Shown here: in pieces, positions 33,545-45,102 of the stretch | Numbering within the stretch: position 1 is the stretch's first letter | Layout of the letters: each line of letters starts with the position of its first letter | Source of the DNA: Rusavskia elegans | Taxonomy: Eukaryota; Ascomycota; Lecanoromycetes; Teloschistales; Teloschistaceae | Reading direction: 5' to 3' | DNA length: 64,000 nucleotides | Assembly (NCBI GenBank): GCA_011316305.1 | Contig: SAUG01000136.1 | Location: forward strand, 1-64,000 | Made by a program: the position numbers and the translations under genes | Notes under the pieces: generated by a model | Seen by the model: only the letters and a program-made list of their open reading frames with translations | What the model was told of the DNA's origin: nothing | The model's database searches: none

Positions 33545-34670
33545 GGCTCGATAGGTGGTGTAGGCAGCGCTTCTTGCTTGGCTTACACGTAATCAAGCTG
33601 GGATGAAGAATAAGCGGTGGAGATCGGGCATCAAATTGAGCAACGCTCCATGATATATACTCCTGAATCCCTTAACACATGCTGCATCGTGTCTCTTGAC
33701 ACCATCTGAAGCTGACAACGGCCCAATAACAACCCGCCTCTAAGTGATTGACTCAGCCATCGCTGACGGGTGGCATGGACTTGTCACTGGCAGCAGAAAC
33801 GACACTGATCACACCATCTCCATGGCGCTGCCCAGCATGCGATACGAAACATGTGTGGATTGATCATGGACCATGTTGCTACCCGCATACCTTTCCTCTC
33901 GCATGTTTCACGGGGAAGCAGGCTGAGCCGTACGGACGGCGAACATTAGATAATAGCTGTTCTCCTACTCCTCGTAGCTTGAGCATACACCTTTGCAAGT
34001 CTCTTCCGTTGTTCGTCGGGCCTTATGGCTAATGGCCTTCAAGCACCCATCAAGAGATTTGCATGAAAGTTCTGGCGAATAGAACACTAACCAATTTGAC
34101 AAGTTCGCACATAGCTGTGCTGGCTGAGAGATAGGAGAGACTGAGCCGGAGGTAAGATGAGGTCGGCAGGATGGTAGAAGTGCGGCTGCGGCAAAGTCAA
34201 GAAACAGCATAGGAGTAAAAAGGACACGAGGGTCTTTGATTGGATGATCTTAGCACTGGTACACATACCATAGCCTCCAAGCAGGCTTACTAACGTAAGA
34301 AGCTGACAGGAAAGCCTTTGAGCCAAGGGAGGATTTTTCGTGGCCGTCTTTGCCGATCACATCTACCGGCATGCTGGCACTGCCCACGAGTGCGTCTGGT
34401 CCGAGCGTACTGCCTGATCGGATCAAGCCGGGCATGTCCGCCCGTGCAAGATTACGCACCATCATGCATAATGCATGTCAGCACAATGTGTCAGATTCGT
34501 TATTCTTGGTGCTGACCAAGTCGGAACATTGAATCACGTGGAAGAGATAAGGTAGCCTTATTCAAGATGCAGTCCTTCTAATAGACGAGTCCTCTTTCTT
34601 CTTGGATGGGGTCTTGGACGATTCCACTGCTTCAGAAAGGCGGTCTTTGCACGCTTATCTTGCACCTGAC
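33545..34670. promoter_or_regulatory. Divergent intergenic region between P450-2 and the rhodopsin-domain gene
   Basis: 1.1 kb between divergent starts. Only short motif-free frames. It is likely to hold the promoters of both genes. No regulator binding site is claimed. Confidence 0.4.
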
Positions 34671-36220
34671 ATGTCGCTATCTCAAGGCACTTCGTATGAC
34701 CCTTCTCAGATACCTGCTTTACAGCCACCTCCAGGGGTAGTCCCAAATTTCAATGACCCATACACGCGGGGTCCGATGCTTATTGCTTTGAGTGCAGTCG
34801 CCATAGCGATTATGGTTCTGTTCGTAGTTGTCAGGATCTATTGCAAAGTGTGGGTGCAACGCAAGGTTTCATGGGATGATCGTAAGTCGACTCGGTACAT
34901 CCAGTTAGGTTCGGCACCAGATATGACTGACCTCTTGGGAAGTGACATGTACCATTGCTACTGTAGGGCCTTCTGGCCAGACTTTTCTTCAGGGGACCCG
35001 CTGCTGACCCAATTGCCTGGGATAGCTCGGAACAATCGGTTTTTTCATCGGATTGATCTTCTGTTAGTCTGGATGTTTTGGCCCCATTGTCAGGCGATGA
35101 GGTTGACTTCTTTTCACAGTGGAAAAAGCTGGTCTTGGGACCCATCAATGGAACTTGCGGGCAGTGGACCTCATCCAGGATTCATTCTTGAAGGTTGGTG
35201 AAATCTAAAAGTCCATCGTAGAGGGGAGTCGACGCTGATCTCCAGTGAAAGCCCCTGTACATTCTGGTGAATATTCAACCTCTGGTCTCACTTTTCATGA
35301 AGCTGTCGTTCCATATATTTTTCTTCCAGATCTTTAGTCCAAAGCCGGCATTCAAGTGGAGCATCTTGATCGGCGGTCTAATCACAACCGTTTTCTATAT
35401 TGCAACCACGGTCATCCTCTTCGTTCTATCGACTCCCGGTCCGGGAGTCACTTTCGCGGAACAATTCCAATCTTTCCTTGGCCGAAAGACTTCTCCCGTA
35501 CTGAACACAACTTTTGCGGTCGGGTACTTCAACATTCTAAGTGATCTTTACCTCCTCATTCTCCCGATCTCGGGAGTCATGGGGTTGAACCTCAAGCGCA
35601 AACGAAAGGTTGGAGTGATTTTGATCTTCATGACTGGGCTGCTGTAAGGCGTCGTTGGGTCTGACATGTATAACGAGTACAACTAACAGTGACAGAGCGC
35701 TAGCTTCGAGCTCAGCGTCATTATACTACCGCTATGCAGTCGACCACAGCGGCGACACGACTTGGAACCTGATGCCAGCCGCGTATCTCAGGTAAGTCAA
35801 TCCGTGACCAGACCACGGCTTGGAAATTGAAAAGACTGACCCTTGCAAAGTCTCTTGGAGTTCTCGGTCGGTATCGATTGCTCTTGCATGCCTCTCTGCG
35901 CGAGTGCAATGCGTAGACATCTTCCACTCTTCATTTCGTTCAAGTCGTCTTTGACCTCCTTCTGGCGGGCTTGGGGCACTCGCCTCAGCCGTCGGGCAGG
36001 TTCAGGATACAGCAGTCACAGTGTGCCCGGATCTCCTTCGAGATATCCATCAAAGCGCGACCCCGGGAACGAGGATGTCGTTCCATTGAAAGACCTCCCA
36101 CAGCTCTCAATGGGGATCCACCAGATGAAGACGGCGCGTGCCTTTATTTTGGGCGGTAAAACCCGCACCGGGGCTATCATGGATGACGAGGAGACTACAC
36201 TTACATCGTCAAAGTCTTGA
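34671..36220 (+). CDS. Fungal rhodopsin-domain seven-helix membrane protein (PTH11/SAT5-like)
   Basis: Integral plasma-membrane protein of the large fungal rhodopsin-domain group. Seven exons: 34671-34881, 34943-34962, 35026-35062, 35120-35193, 35252-35643, 35696-35791 and 35851-36220, in phase, 399 residues. Exon 2 is only 20 nt and exon 3 only 37 nt; both are needed to build the family text WDDLTCTIATLGTIGFFIGL between helices 1 and 2. Further landmarks are GLGTHQWNLRAVDLI, PLYILVNIQPLVSLFMKLSF, helix 4 (SILIGGLITTVFYIATTVIL), FNILSDLYLLILPI, ALASSSASLYYRYAV and EFSVGIDCSCMPLC, plus a cytoplasmic hydrophilic tail. Members are often near secondary-metabolite genes, and this one is next to two P450s, but a functional link is inference. 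Confidence 0.85.
34943..34962 (+). other. 20-nt microexon of the rhodopsin-domain gene
   Basis: Flanked by acceptor CTTGGGAAG and donor GTAGGG, with branch-like ACTGAC upstream and GCTGAC in the next intron. It adds seven residues (with one borrowed base) that restore the conserved segment after WDD and keep the frame; skipping it would shift the frame. Confidence 0.65.
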
Positions 36221-36450
36221 TTCAAGAGGATTGGGGGCAGATGGCGTCCTGGAAAGTAACGTTCGCTGAATGGCTCTTGCTGATCTTGCGAGGCGGCTCT
36301 GAGTAACGGATCACAGACAGACTAAAATGGGCAAGTGACACCGCCTCACCGCCCTTGGAGAGCGGGCCTCCTGGCACAGCCTCGCTGAATTTATAGCATA
36401 CGTTTTGCTTGATTTCACCACTCCGTAATGCAGAAACCCTCTCTTGCGAG
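36221..36450. other. Host flank left of the transposon stack
   Basis: 230 bp of normal-composition DNA between the rhodopsin-domain gene and the TA target duplication of the outer TIR element. No feature seen. Confidence 0.4.
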
Positions 36451-36452
36451 TA

Positions 36453-36524
36453 CAGTCGTATTCAAAACCCTGAAGTTCCAGGCGGGGTCGGGCTGGGCAA
36501 TACACATCAAATCCGACTACGAAC
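36453..36524 (+). repeat. Left terminal inverted repeat of the outer element
   Basis: Matches the reverse complement of about 45029-45100; GC-rich centre (AGGCGGGGTCGGGCT) intact in both copies. Confidence 0.85.
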
Positions 36525-36554
36525 GAGGAGGTAATAGGCTTATATTATAGCCTT

Positions 36555-36795
36555 TGTTATGGATCGATTTAAGATGATAATAATAGCTTGATGTTTCTAT
36601 ATGGGTGGAAAGCTCCTCTATAAACAAGCGAATAAGGCTGAGCGCTAGGCCTAATTAGGTAACGAATCCCGCAGGGCTAATAAACCGCGGTTAATAGAGT
36701 TTAGTCAGCGTATTAATTAGCCAGTACTATCGGCTAGTACCTCTATATCTACTAAACTTTATATAAATTCTAGATAGTTTAAATAGCTTATAATA
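36555..36795 (-). repeat. LTR of gypsy copy 1 (3' LTR in coding orientation)
   Basis: 241 bp, aligned without gaps to 44443-44683; differences are transitions. The last 115 bp are much more mutated than the first 125. Confidence 0.92.
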
Positions 36796-37344
36796 AATAC
36801 TATAAAACGAAAAAATAGTATCGTCTTCGATACGCTTATATTAAACGTTTAAAAATTTTAAAAATATTAAAAATAAAGACGCTAAAAAGTTAAAAAGAAA
36901 ATAATACTACTAGAAATCGAACCCGGACTATACTAGAGCTCCTAAATAATAAAAAGCGGCTAATAGAACAGCCGAACTAATTTCTTTATCGTTTAAATAG
37001 AGGCGGTATATACTACTACTATATTATAGCGCCTAGTAATAGAATTTTCGAATTAGAATCTAATAGATAGTAGTAATACTTTATTAAATATAAAAATAAA
37101 TATAATTATACTAGATCGAATATATAAAGCGCCGGCGAGATATAATAATTTATAAATATTTTAATTTTAGTCCGGAATTTTATAGAAAGTCTACTAGCAG
37201 CGCGGATATTTAAAGCTCCGGTTATTATAATATCGCTAGATTATAATTAGATTATTACTAATAACGAAATCTAGATAAAAAGAAAAAACGTTTTATTATA
37301 TTTATTAATAAAGTCTATATAATACGTTAAATTTTATAATTTAT

Positions 37345-37450
37345 ACCAGCTATTATATTACGGCCTATAACCTTTCTATTTAACTAGATATTAGAAGCGC
37401 TAGTATACTTTTCGCCGATTTATAATTCGTTTTATTTCGAACTAGTTAAA
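37345..37450 (-). pseudogene. Chromodomain relic of gypsy copy 1
   Basis: Reverse translation with stops read through gives FEIKRIINRRKVY, then YLVK-KGYRP and YNSWY, matching the chromodomain pattern at the end of chromovirus integrases. Several stops, presumably from RIP. Confidence 0.6.
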
Positions 37451-40400
37451 ATCTTCTTCCGGGAATTCTATTTCGACGGTAGAAAGTTTATTATTAACCG
37501 GAAGCCGGTTAAAAAGATAATTACTAATAGGCGCTAGTTCTAATTAAATTATAGAAATAATAGGATAGATTTTTATAGTAGTAGAAAGTTCTAATTTATA
37601 TACGAGATACCCGATTTTATAAATTATTTTAAACAGACTAGTTTATTAATATAAAAGCTTTCGATTAGTAATATCTAGTAGTATATATTTATAATAAAGT
37701 TTTAGAAAAATCTTATTACCTGGTTTAAAGGACTTAACTTTATATAGATTATTATAACGGACTTTAGAAAAAACGGTATTAAAAGCTATTATATCTTTTA
37801 CTTCTACGCGTTTAATAGGTTTTAAATATTCTATATCTTCCGGCAGTAGGTCCGATAAAATACTAACTATATCTTTAAATTAAAAGCCTAGTACTAGTTT
37901 ATTAAAGGCTATACTAGTAGCGAAGCTAGTTATATTATTAAACACGAATTATAGAAATAGAATAGCTTTAATCTAATTTTTATCCGGATATTCTATAAAT
38001 CAAAAATAGAAACTAATTTCTACTATTTAATTAATTCGTTCCGATTATCTATTAGTTTAGAGATAATATACTATAGATACTAGGATTTTTATTTCTAGTT
38101 TCTAAAAGATCTGGCGTTAGAAAAATAATATAAATTTACGATCTCTATTACTAATAATAGCTAATAGGATTTTCTAATTATATTTAAATAAAGCCGTAAT
38201 AACGAGATTCGTCTAATTAACTGCGGAATAAATAATCTATCTAGAAATTAGTAGCATCTTTTTAGTATACTTATATATAATTATTAGTATATAATTTTTT
38301 AGTAGAAAACTTTATAGATAATACGAGTATAAAGTCTATTATAATTATATAAAATAGTATTTTCGGAAAAATTAGATTAAAGGAACTATAGAATCTATAC
38401 CGCTTCGTTTAATTTAACTAGTATTACTAGTAGTACTTTATATATTCCTTAATTTTCTTATATATATTATAAATAAAGATCGATAGGTAAAGTTCTTTAT
38501 ATATATAATAATATCTTTAATAATATCGGTTATAAATTTTACTAATAATTTTGCCTATAAGTTTATCCGAAATATAAAATTAATTTCGGCTATTTCTAGA
38601 AATATAGTAAAAGAGTTTATTATATATTTAGAAATTAATATCTAGTACGCGATATTCGTTATTTTTAATATTAGAATCTAGTTTCTAGGTTTATAGTATT
38701 ATAATAATCTTAGTCTATCGCTTATTATTAGCGTAGCCTTCTTTAATATACTATTTAAATTTATCTATTATTTCGACGAACGTTATATAATATATCGGTA
38801 TAATAGTATTTGGAACGTACTATAGAATATCTTTTTTATTATTAAACTCGATATTTCTATATAGTATATCTAGGATACCTTTTTTATTTTTAACAGACGT
38901 ATAAGAAATCTTTATTTTAAATTATAATAAAATATTAGAAATAATATTAGTCTTATCTACTTTATAGCGTAATTTAATATTAAAAGCCGAAAGATATTAT
39001 AATATACGAATAAGTTTTAGATTCAGCTTATCGGTACTTATTATTTCTAAACGAAATCTATTTCGAAATCGAAATCGCTGCCGAGTAATTAGTATATATA
39101 ATTACTAGTAGCTTTAATAATAAATCGATAAAATAGTAAATCTTTTTTATTATTTAAATAATTCTAACGACTTTTAATTCGGTAGGCTAATAATTCTATT
39201 CGGCGCTATTAAAGTATTTATTTAGAAATATTATTAGCTATATTTTAGTAGATAGGAAATTTTTATCGGGGTTTCCTTTAATATAGTAGATAATTACTAT
39301 AAAGCTAAATTACTTTAATATATCTAGATCGATATAGAGCTTTTTTATAGAGTCGAAATAATAAAAAAAGATTAATAGTTCGAATACTATTTATAGTACC
39401 CGAAATAATTCCTTTTTTTCTAGAATAGAATTATATTTTAACTTTATTAATTAAAGTTTATATTTAAGTCTCTTAAAGTCTCGTCCGAATTCTTTTATAA
39501 ATAGAATCTTCCTTTTCTATAGAGGTTCGGCGAGCTATATATATCCTATAAATATAAAATATAGCTAGCTAGTTATTCCGAAATAGGTTTCTAGATTCTA
39601 TAAATATTTAGGAAAAGCTTTTTCCGAAATAGCTTTAATTTTATCTTTTAAAGTAGTTATTACTAGTATATTAACGCGTTATTTAAATAAACGAATTAAA
39701 GAATACTCTATAAATAATTTAGAAGGCGTAAAACTTACTTATTTTTTCCGGAATAGAGCGAAAACTTAATCTAGATATTCTAGATATTCTTCTAAACTAT
39801 ATAAAAAGATTATAATATTATTTATATAGGCTTTAGCGAAATTTTTAAACGGGCGAAATAGTTTATCGGTCTAGTACTATATATATAGCAGTAAACCTTT
39901 ATATCCTATAAATACTACCGAAGCTTATTTCTATTTATAATAAAAAACGATAATAAACTTATAATAATTATAGTATTAGATTCTGAACTAATAAAACTAT
40001 CCTATAGTATTAATAATAGAAATATAGAAGTCTTTTAATACTAAAGCGTTAATATCCGTTTATAGTAAAAGAAGATAACTATCCGTTTTCGTAATAGCGT
40101 TAAAGCTTCGGATATTAACTACTATTCGTTTCTTTTTCGTACTATCTAGGAAAGTCTTCTATACTACGAAAATAGAATATATAAAAGGCGTTAGCTATTC
40201 GGAATATTTTATTTTATTTTATTTATAGAATTTATTAAAGGTTTTATTAAATTTAATACGATCTATATAGTTTAGATTATAAATTTTTAAAAGTATAGAC
40301 TTCGCTTTTTCCTTTAAAAATATTAGTATCTATTTCTTTTTAGAAATATATATTATAGCTCTCTAATCGGTAAATATATTTTAGTATTTTTCGGTAATAG

Positions 40401-43400
40401 CGGCTAGTTATTATATTACTAGTAGTTTATTATAAACCGTAATACTATTAAGTAAGTAGTATTTTAATTTAGGATTAATAGATATAGTAAAGAAGACTAA
40501 TTTAACGAATTCGATATTCTTAGCTAGATTCGCGCTAAATCTCGCTAAATTCTCGCTAAAATTTATTTTATTAGCCGGATAAAAGGCGTTCTAATTTATT
40601 AGAATATTCTATATACTAACTATATTAGGTAATTCTAGATAATATACAGTCCTATTTTATATAACCGCGGTAGTAATAAATATCGCTATAGCTTTAATAG
40701 CTGCCTTTTTTACTAATTTCTTAATAGTATATTTAATAGTATTCTATATTAATTCTACTGTAAGTAGAATTAGATTAAAAACAGCGGTATAGTATCCTTT
40801 ATACCGATTTTCGATAACTTTTTTAAGCCGAATTCGTTTAGATAAAACTATCGGTAAATAGTTTACGTTATAGATATTTATAAAGCTAAATAAAACGTCG
40901 ACTATATAGATAAAAGTAATACTATTAGAGCTAAAGTTTATTTTCGGAATTAATTTTAATTTAGATTTAAAAAAAAATTACAGTTTCCGGAAATATTATT
41001 TCGATATTATACTAGAACTCGTATAACTTTATTAGATTTTAAAATAATATTACCTTAAACTCTAATAATATACCTAAGATTAAACTCCTTATATATATAG
41101 AAGTTAAAGTTAACTTTAAGGTTTTTATAATTACTAAGAATAATTTAATATTTTTAATAATCTAAAATTATTTCTTCCGGAATTAAAATATCTATATCTA
41201 GTAGTAGATTAATTTATAGATCTTTAACGATATAGATCTTTTTTATAAATTCTATAATAGCTAAATCGCCCTTTAGATAGAAAATAAAAATAGCGAATTT
41301 ATTGGTTTAATAGATTTATTTATCTATATTATAAATAGAAATCTTTTTTAATAGTTTTTTAATTTTAATACCTTCTAAAATAAATTTTCTATCGGCTATT
41401 AATATTATATATTTTAAATTAGTATATACGTCTTTAGTATTAGATATATCCGAACGGAAAACTAATAAAAGAACAATATAATAGAAATATTTAAAAGCTA
41501 AACCAATTTCTATAATCTATTTACTATTTAAAGTAATTACGTAAAGTATAGAAATATTTTCTTTACTAAAAGATTATTTATTAGTAATAAATATTTATAA
41601 TTCGGCTTTATTACCTTTTATATTCTAGTAAACGATTTTAAAATATTTAAATAATTTATTACGTAACTCGAATAAGGCGTTATATTTCTAATATAAATAT
41701 AAAACTTTTAACCTAGTATTAATAAAGTTCTAGCTAATTTCTTTATATTTTAACTTTTTATAAGCTCTATTATAGTATTCGACTTCTTCGTTATAAGGTT
41801 CGGCGAACCTATTACTATAATATCTATAGACGGGAATCTATTTAATATATTAGATATAAACTTTTTCTATAGTAGGATAATCTTCGCTATATATATCTTT
41901 ATAAATTTCTATTTAGTAAACTCGTTAAAACAGAGCTAGTAATACTAAATATTAGAAATTTAGACCGAAATAAAGTCTTTTTTAGGACTGGTTATTATAA
42001 GGTTTCTAAAATCTATTACTATACGCTAGTATAGAGTTTTACTATATTAAGAAGGAATTTTTTTATAGATTTTCTAATCTATTTATAAATATAAAATAAA
42101 GGGAATTCGCGCTATTTTAGATAGGAGGCGCTTCTAGTAGATCCCTTTTAATAAAAGGAAACTAATATTTCTAAAAAGGCTAAAGAATTTACTAAATTAT
42201 AGAATACTAATATTTATATCCGGAGGAACCGGAACTAAATATTAATTAATATACTAGATTTTCTAATATCGGTTAGAGCCGGAATAGAAATAGATTCTCT
42301 ATTTATTAACGGCTAAAATTATTAAAAGGTATTTCCCGGGATTACCGGAAATAGTCTTTTTCTATAGCCTAGATTTCAAGCTTATAATTATCTATTAATC
42401 GAAAGAATATATTAATAGTAGTCTTTTCCGTTAGTTTAGAAATAAAGATAGTACGAAAAGGAATAGCGAGATCTATTTATATCTATATAATAATTTACCG
42501 AGTATTAGTTATTTCGGCGATTTTTATAGCTTAAAACCTAGTCTAGATATATTCGCGAGGTTCGCGATAGTAGTTTATATTTTTAATAGTATATTTTTTT
42601 TTATTTAAGATATATATTTTTTTTTCTATCGGTAGTTTAAAGTAAATAATTAAAGCGCTAATCTATATATCGAGGTCTTTTATTAAATATTCTTTTTCTA
42701 TATTCGAGAGTTTATTAGAGTACTATTATAGAATTATACCGCGAAGATATATCTATAGGTTTTTCTTAACCTTAATATTTAATCTAGTAATATTTTTAAC
42801 TTATTCGATAAAGATATAGATATCGTAGAAGTAGGTATCTTTATCTATATATTTAATATAAAGCCTAATCTCGGCGGATTTATTATTATAGAAGGAATAG
42901 AAGTAGCTAATATCGCCTATAACGAATTTCTCGTATTTATCGATTCTAGTAAAAAATATAGAAAGTTTAGACGGCAGTAAAAACGTTTTCTTCTTCTATT
43001 AACTTTATTAGCGAAATTCTATAAGCTCTACCTAGATTATAATATTCTATTTTTCTAATTTTTTAAAAAATTATATTATTATAAAATTAAAGCTACGATT
43101 TTATACTATATTTAGTTTCTGGATTATATCCGATTTAAATAAAGTAAAAAGATCCGCTAGAACTTTATCGACCGTATTTTCCTTTTTTTTACTTTTAATA
43201 GAGGTTCGATAATTTATAATAGCTTATATATATATAGGGTTATTCCGGAATTCTATAATACTTTCTTTAAAATATTTAATAATAGCTCGCGCTATAGTCC
43301 CGCTATCTAACTATTTATTAGACTATCTAGGCGATCGGGATAGCCGGGAAAATAATTTTATTTTAGCGCCTATAGCGTTATCTACTTCGGTTCTAAAGAG

Positions 43401-43659
43401 TCTAGAATTACTATAATTATTATATACGAAGTTTAATAAATCTAATATATTTTAGTACTAATTAATAATATATCTAGGACCGGTTCTATCTATAAACTCG
43501 ACGAGCTAGTATTCGAAAAGAATAATACTATCGTCGAGAAATAGAGATAGCTCGTCTATCGCTATTATAATTAATTAGAATCAAATTAATAAATCGATTT
43601 ATTCCTATTATACCTAAATATATAAGATATAATTAGTAAGAAACGATAGTTATTTAGTA

Positions 43660-44280
43660 TATCAGCGAATTCTAAAATGGATTTTCAGATTAGACCGGCT
43701 AACAGCTATCTTAATCTAAATAATCCAAAAATCTAAATAATCTAAAAATCCAAAAAGTAGATTTTCGATAGATTAGAGCTCTAATAGTATCTATAGTACG
43801 AGTATCTACTTAGTAAATAGCCTAAAATAGAATCTATATATAAGCTAAGAATAAATCTATATAATCTAATTTAAAAATAAAGTTTAACGGCCGCCGCTAA
43901 AAACGGAAATAACGGAAGTCGAATATCTATTTAATAAACTACGCTAGATCTAATCTAGTTAGATTCTAGTAAAAAAACCTAATATTTTCGATCTAGACGA
44001 AGCTAGTCTAGCGGTATATATAGGCGTATATAGGCCTATTAATTAAAAAGGACTTAAACGAATTTAAAATCGAATCTTTAAATCTTTTTAGCCGGTCTTA
44101 GCAGTTTTAGCCGTTTAGCCGTCTTAGCCGTCTTAGCCGCGCAGCTATATAGCTTCGGGTATATCCGAAACCGGCTAATAAGCCGTTTATAAACCGCTTT
44201 CAACTATACCGGCTAAAAACCGGCTAAGACGGCTAAAATAACTAAAACCGGCTTTAAACCGGTTTTGGAAAATACTGATA
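43660..44280. mobile_element. 621-bp TIR element nested inside gypsy copy 1
   Basis: Ends TATCAG...CTGATA with imperfect terminal inverted repeats (TATCAGCGAATTCTAAAA versus TATCAGTATTTTCCAAAA) and TA on both outer sides. The homologous place in gypsy copy 2 (TA at 58807-58808) is uninterrupted, which proves insertion with TA duplication. Subterminal arms at about 44098-44150 and 44205-44270 carry inverted CGGCTAA-type repeats that could fold into a long hairpin. No coding capacity; a non-autonomous DNA transposon. A second copy starts at 63881. Confidence 0.85.
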
Positions 44281-44442
44281 TAAATACTATTAATAAAGTA
44301 TACTTAACTAAAATAATTAATATCTTCGAGAATACAGATAATATTACTAGTATTATTAGTATTTATAAACGGGAATTAGTATTTATAAACGCTATATATA
44401 AATTATATAGTATATATAAATAAATCTTTTATTACTACTAAT

Positions 44443-44683
44443 TATTATAGATCGATTTAAGATAATAATAATAGCTTGATATTTCTATATAGATAGAAAG
44501 CTCCTCTATAAATAAACGAATAAAGCTGAACGCTAGACCTAATTAGATAACGAATCCTATAGAGCTAATAAACCGCGGTTAACGGGGTTTAGTCAGCGTA
44601 TTAGTCAGCCGGTACTATCGGCCAGTGCCTCTATATCCACTGAATTCCATATAAGTTTCAGACAATTCAAATGGTTTATAACA
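44443..44683 (-). repeat. LTR of gypsy copy 1 (5' LTR in coding orientation)
   Basis: 241 bp partner of 36555-36795. The first 130 bp are heavily mutated and the last 110 bp nearly spared. Followed by GCCTT. Confidence 0.92.
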
Positions 44684-45028
44684 GCCTTTTTTAGCTTTAT
44701 AAAAAATCTAAAGAATATAATTTAAAAGTTCCGTCTATTCTAAAATTCTATCTATTTAGATTTTCTAAATATTATCGTTTAAACTTTTCGATAAAAGCTA
44801 ATAGGGTTCTATATCTATCGTTATATTTACTTAGACTTTTTTCGAAGGCCGGCGGCCCGGTATACTATAAAACGAAACGAAAAAAAAAAATTCTTTCTAA
44901 AGTAACGGTCTAATATTATTATATAGAAAGTTCTAGTTAGGACGGATCCTGATCTATAGAATTAGATCTATAAAACAGCCTCTTTAGAATGGTAAAATAC
45001 GTAGTAATATTATAGAATAAGATTTCTG

Positions 45029-45100
45029 GTTCGTGGTCGGATTTGATATGTGTTGCCTAGCCCGACCCCGCCTGGAACTTCAGGGTTTTGAATACGACTG
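45029..45100 (-). repeat. Right terminal inverted repeat of the outer element
   Basis: Inverted match to 36453-36524, ending GAATACGACTG before TA. Confidence 0.85.
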
Positions 45101-45102
45101 TA

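Larger units (their letters stand above)
36555..44683 (-). mobile_element. Ty3/gypsy chromovirus LTR retrotransposon, RIP-decayed, copy 1
   Basis: Complete structure: two 241-bp LTRs in direct orientation, TG/CA-type ends (TGTTAT...ATAACA before mutation) and a perfect 5-bp target duplication GCCTT at 36550-36554 and 44684-44688. The coding strand is minus, shown by a gag-like stretch at about 42.86-43.0 kb that matches copy 2. An RT relic at about 39.8 kb reads AKAYINNIIIF, a mutated YVDD box. Near 37.35-37.75 kb the integrase C-terminus reads KSFKPGNKIFLKLYYKY and then a chromodomain-like YLVK-KGYRP...YNSWY. Nearly every frame is full of stops. Composition is extremely AT and TpA rich, as expected after RIP, so the element is dead. 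It is interrupted by a 621-bp TIR element at 43660-44280. Confidence 0.9.
36453..45100. mobile_element. Outer TIR transposon (MITE-like), split by an LTR retrotransposon
   Basis: Its two ends are inverted copies of each other over about 72 bp, starting CAGTCGTATTCAAAACC, with four differences, all transitions. A TA dinucleotide lies immediately outside each end (36451-36452 and 45101-45102). CAGT termini plus TA duplication are the pattern of Tc1/mariner-type elements. Subtracting the inserted gypsy element and one GCCTT copy leaves about 514 bp (36453-36554 plus 44689-45100), too short for a transposase, so it is probably non-autonomous. The interior right part is AT-rich, as after RIP. Confidence 0.8.

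Noticed and set aside
36905..36975. ATCGAACCCGGACTATACTAG, tRNA-like or primer-binding-site-like sequence in the RIP block
   Set aside because: It lies inside gypsy copy 1 far from the 5' LTR and cannot be folded into a tRNA; probably mutated element sequence.
36453..45100. Possible CRISPR-like or satellite array in the AT-rich block
   Set aside because: No regular repeat-spacer spacing; the block is explained by LTR and TIR elements, and the organism is a fungus.
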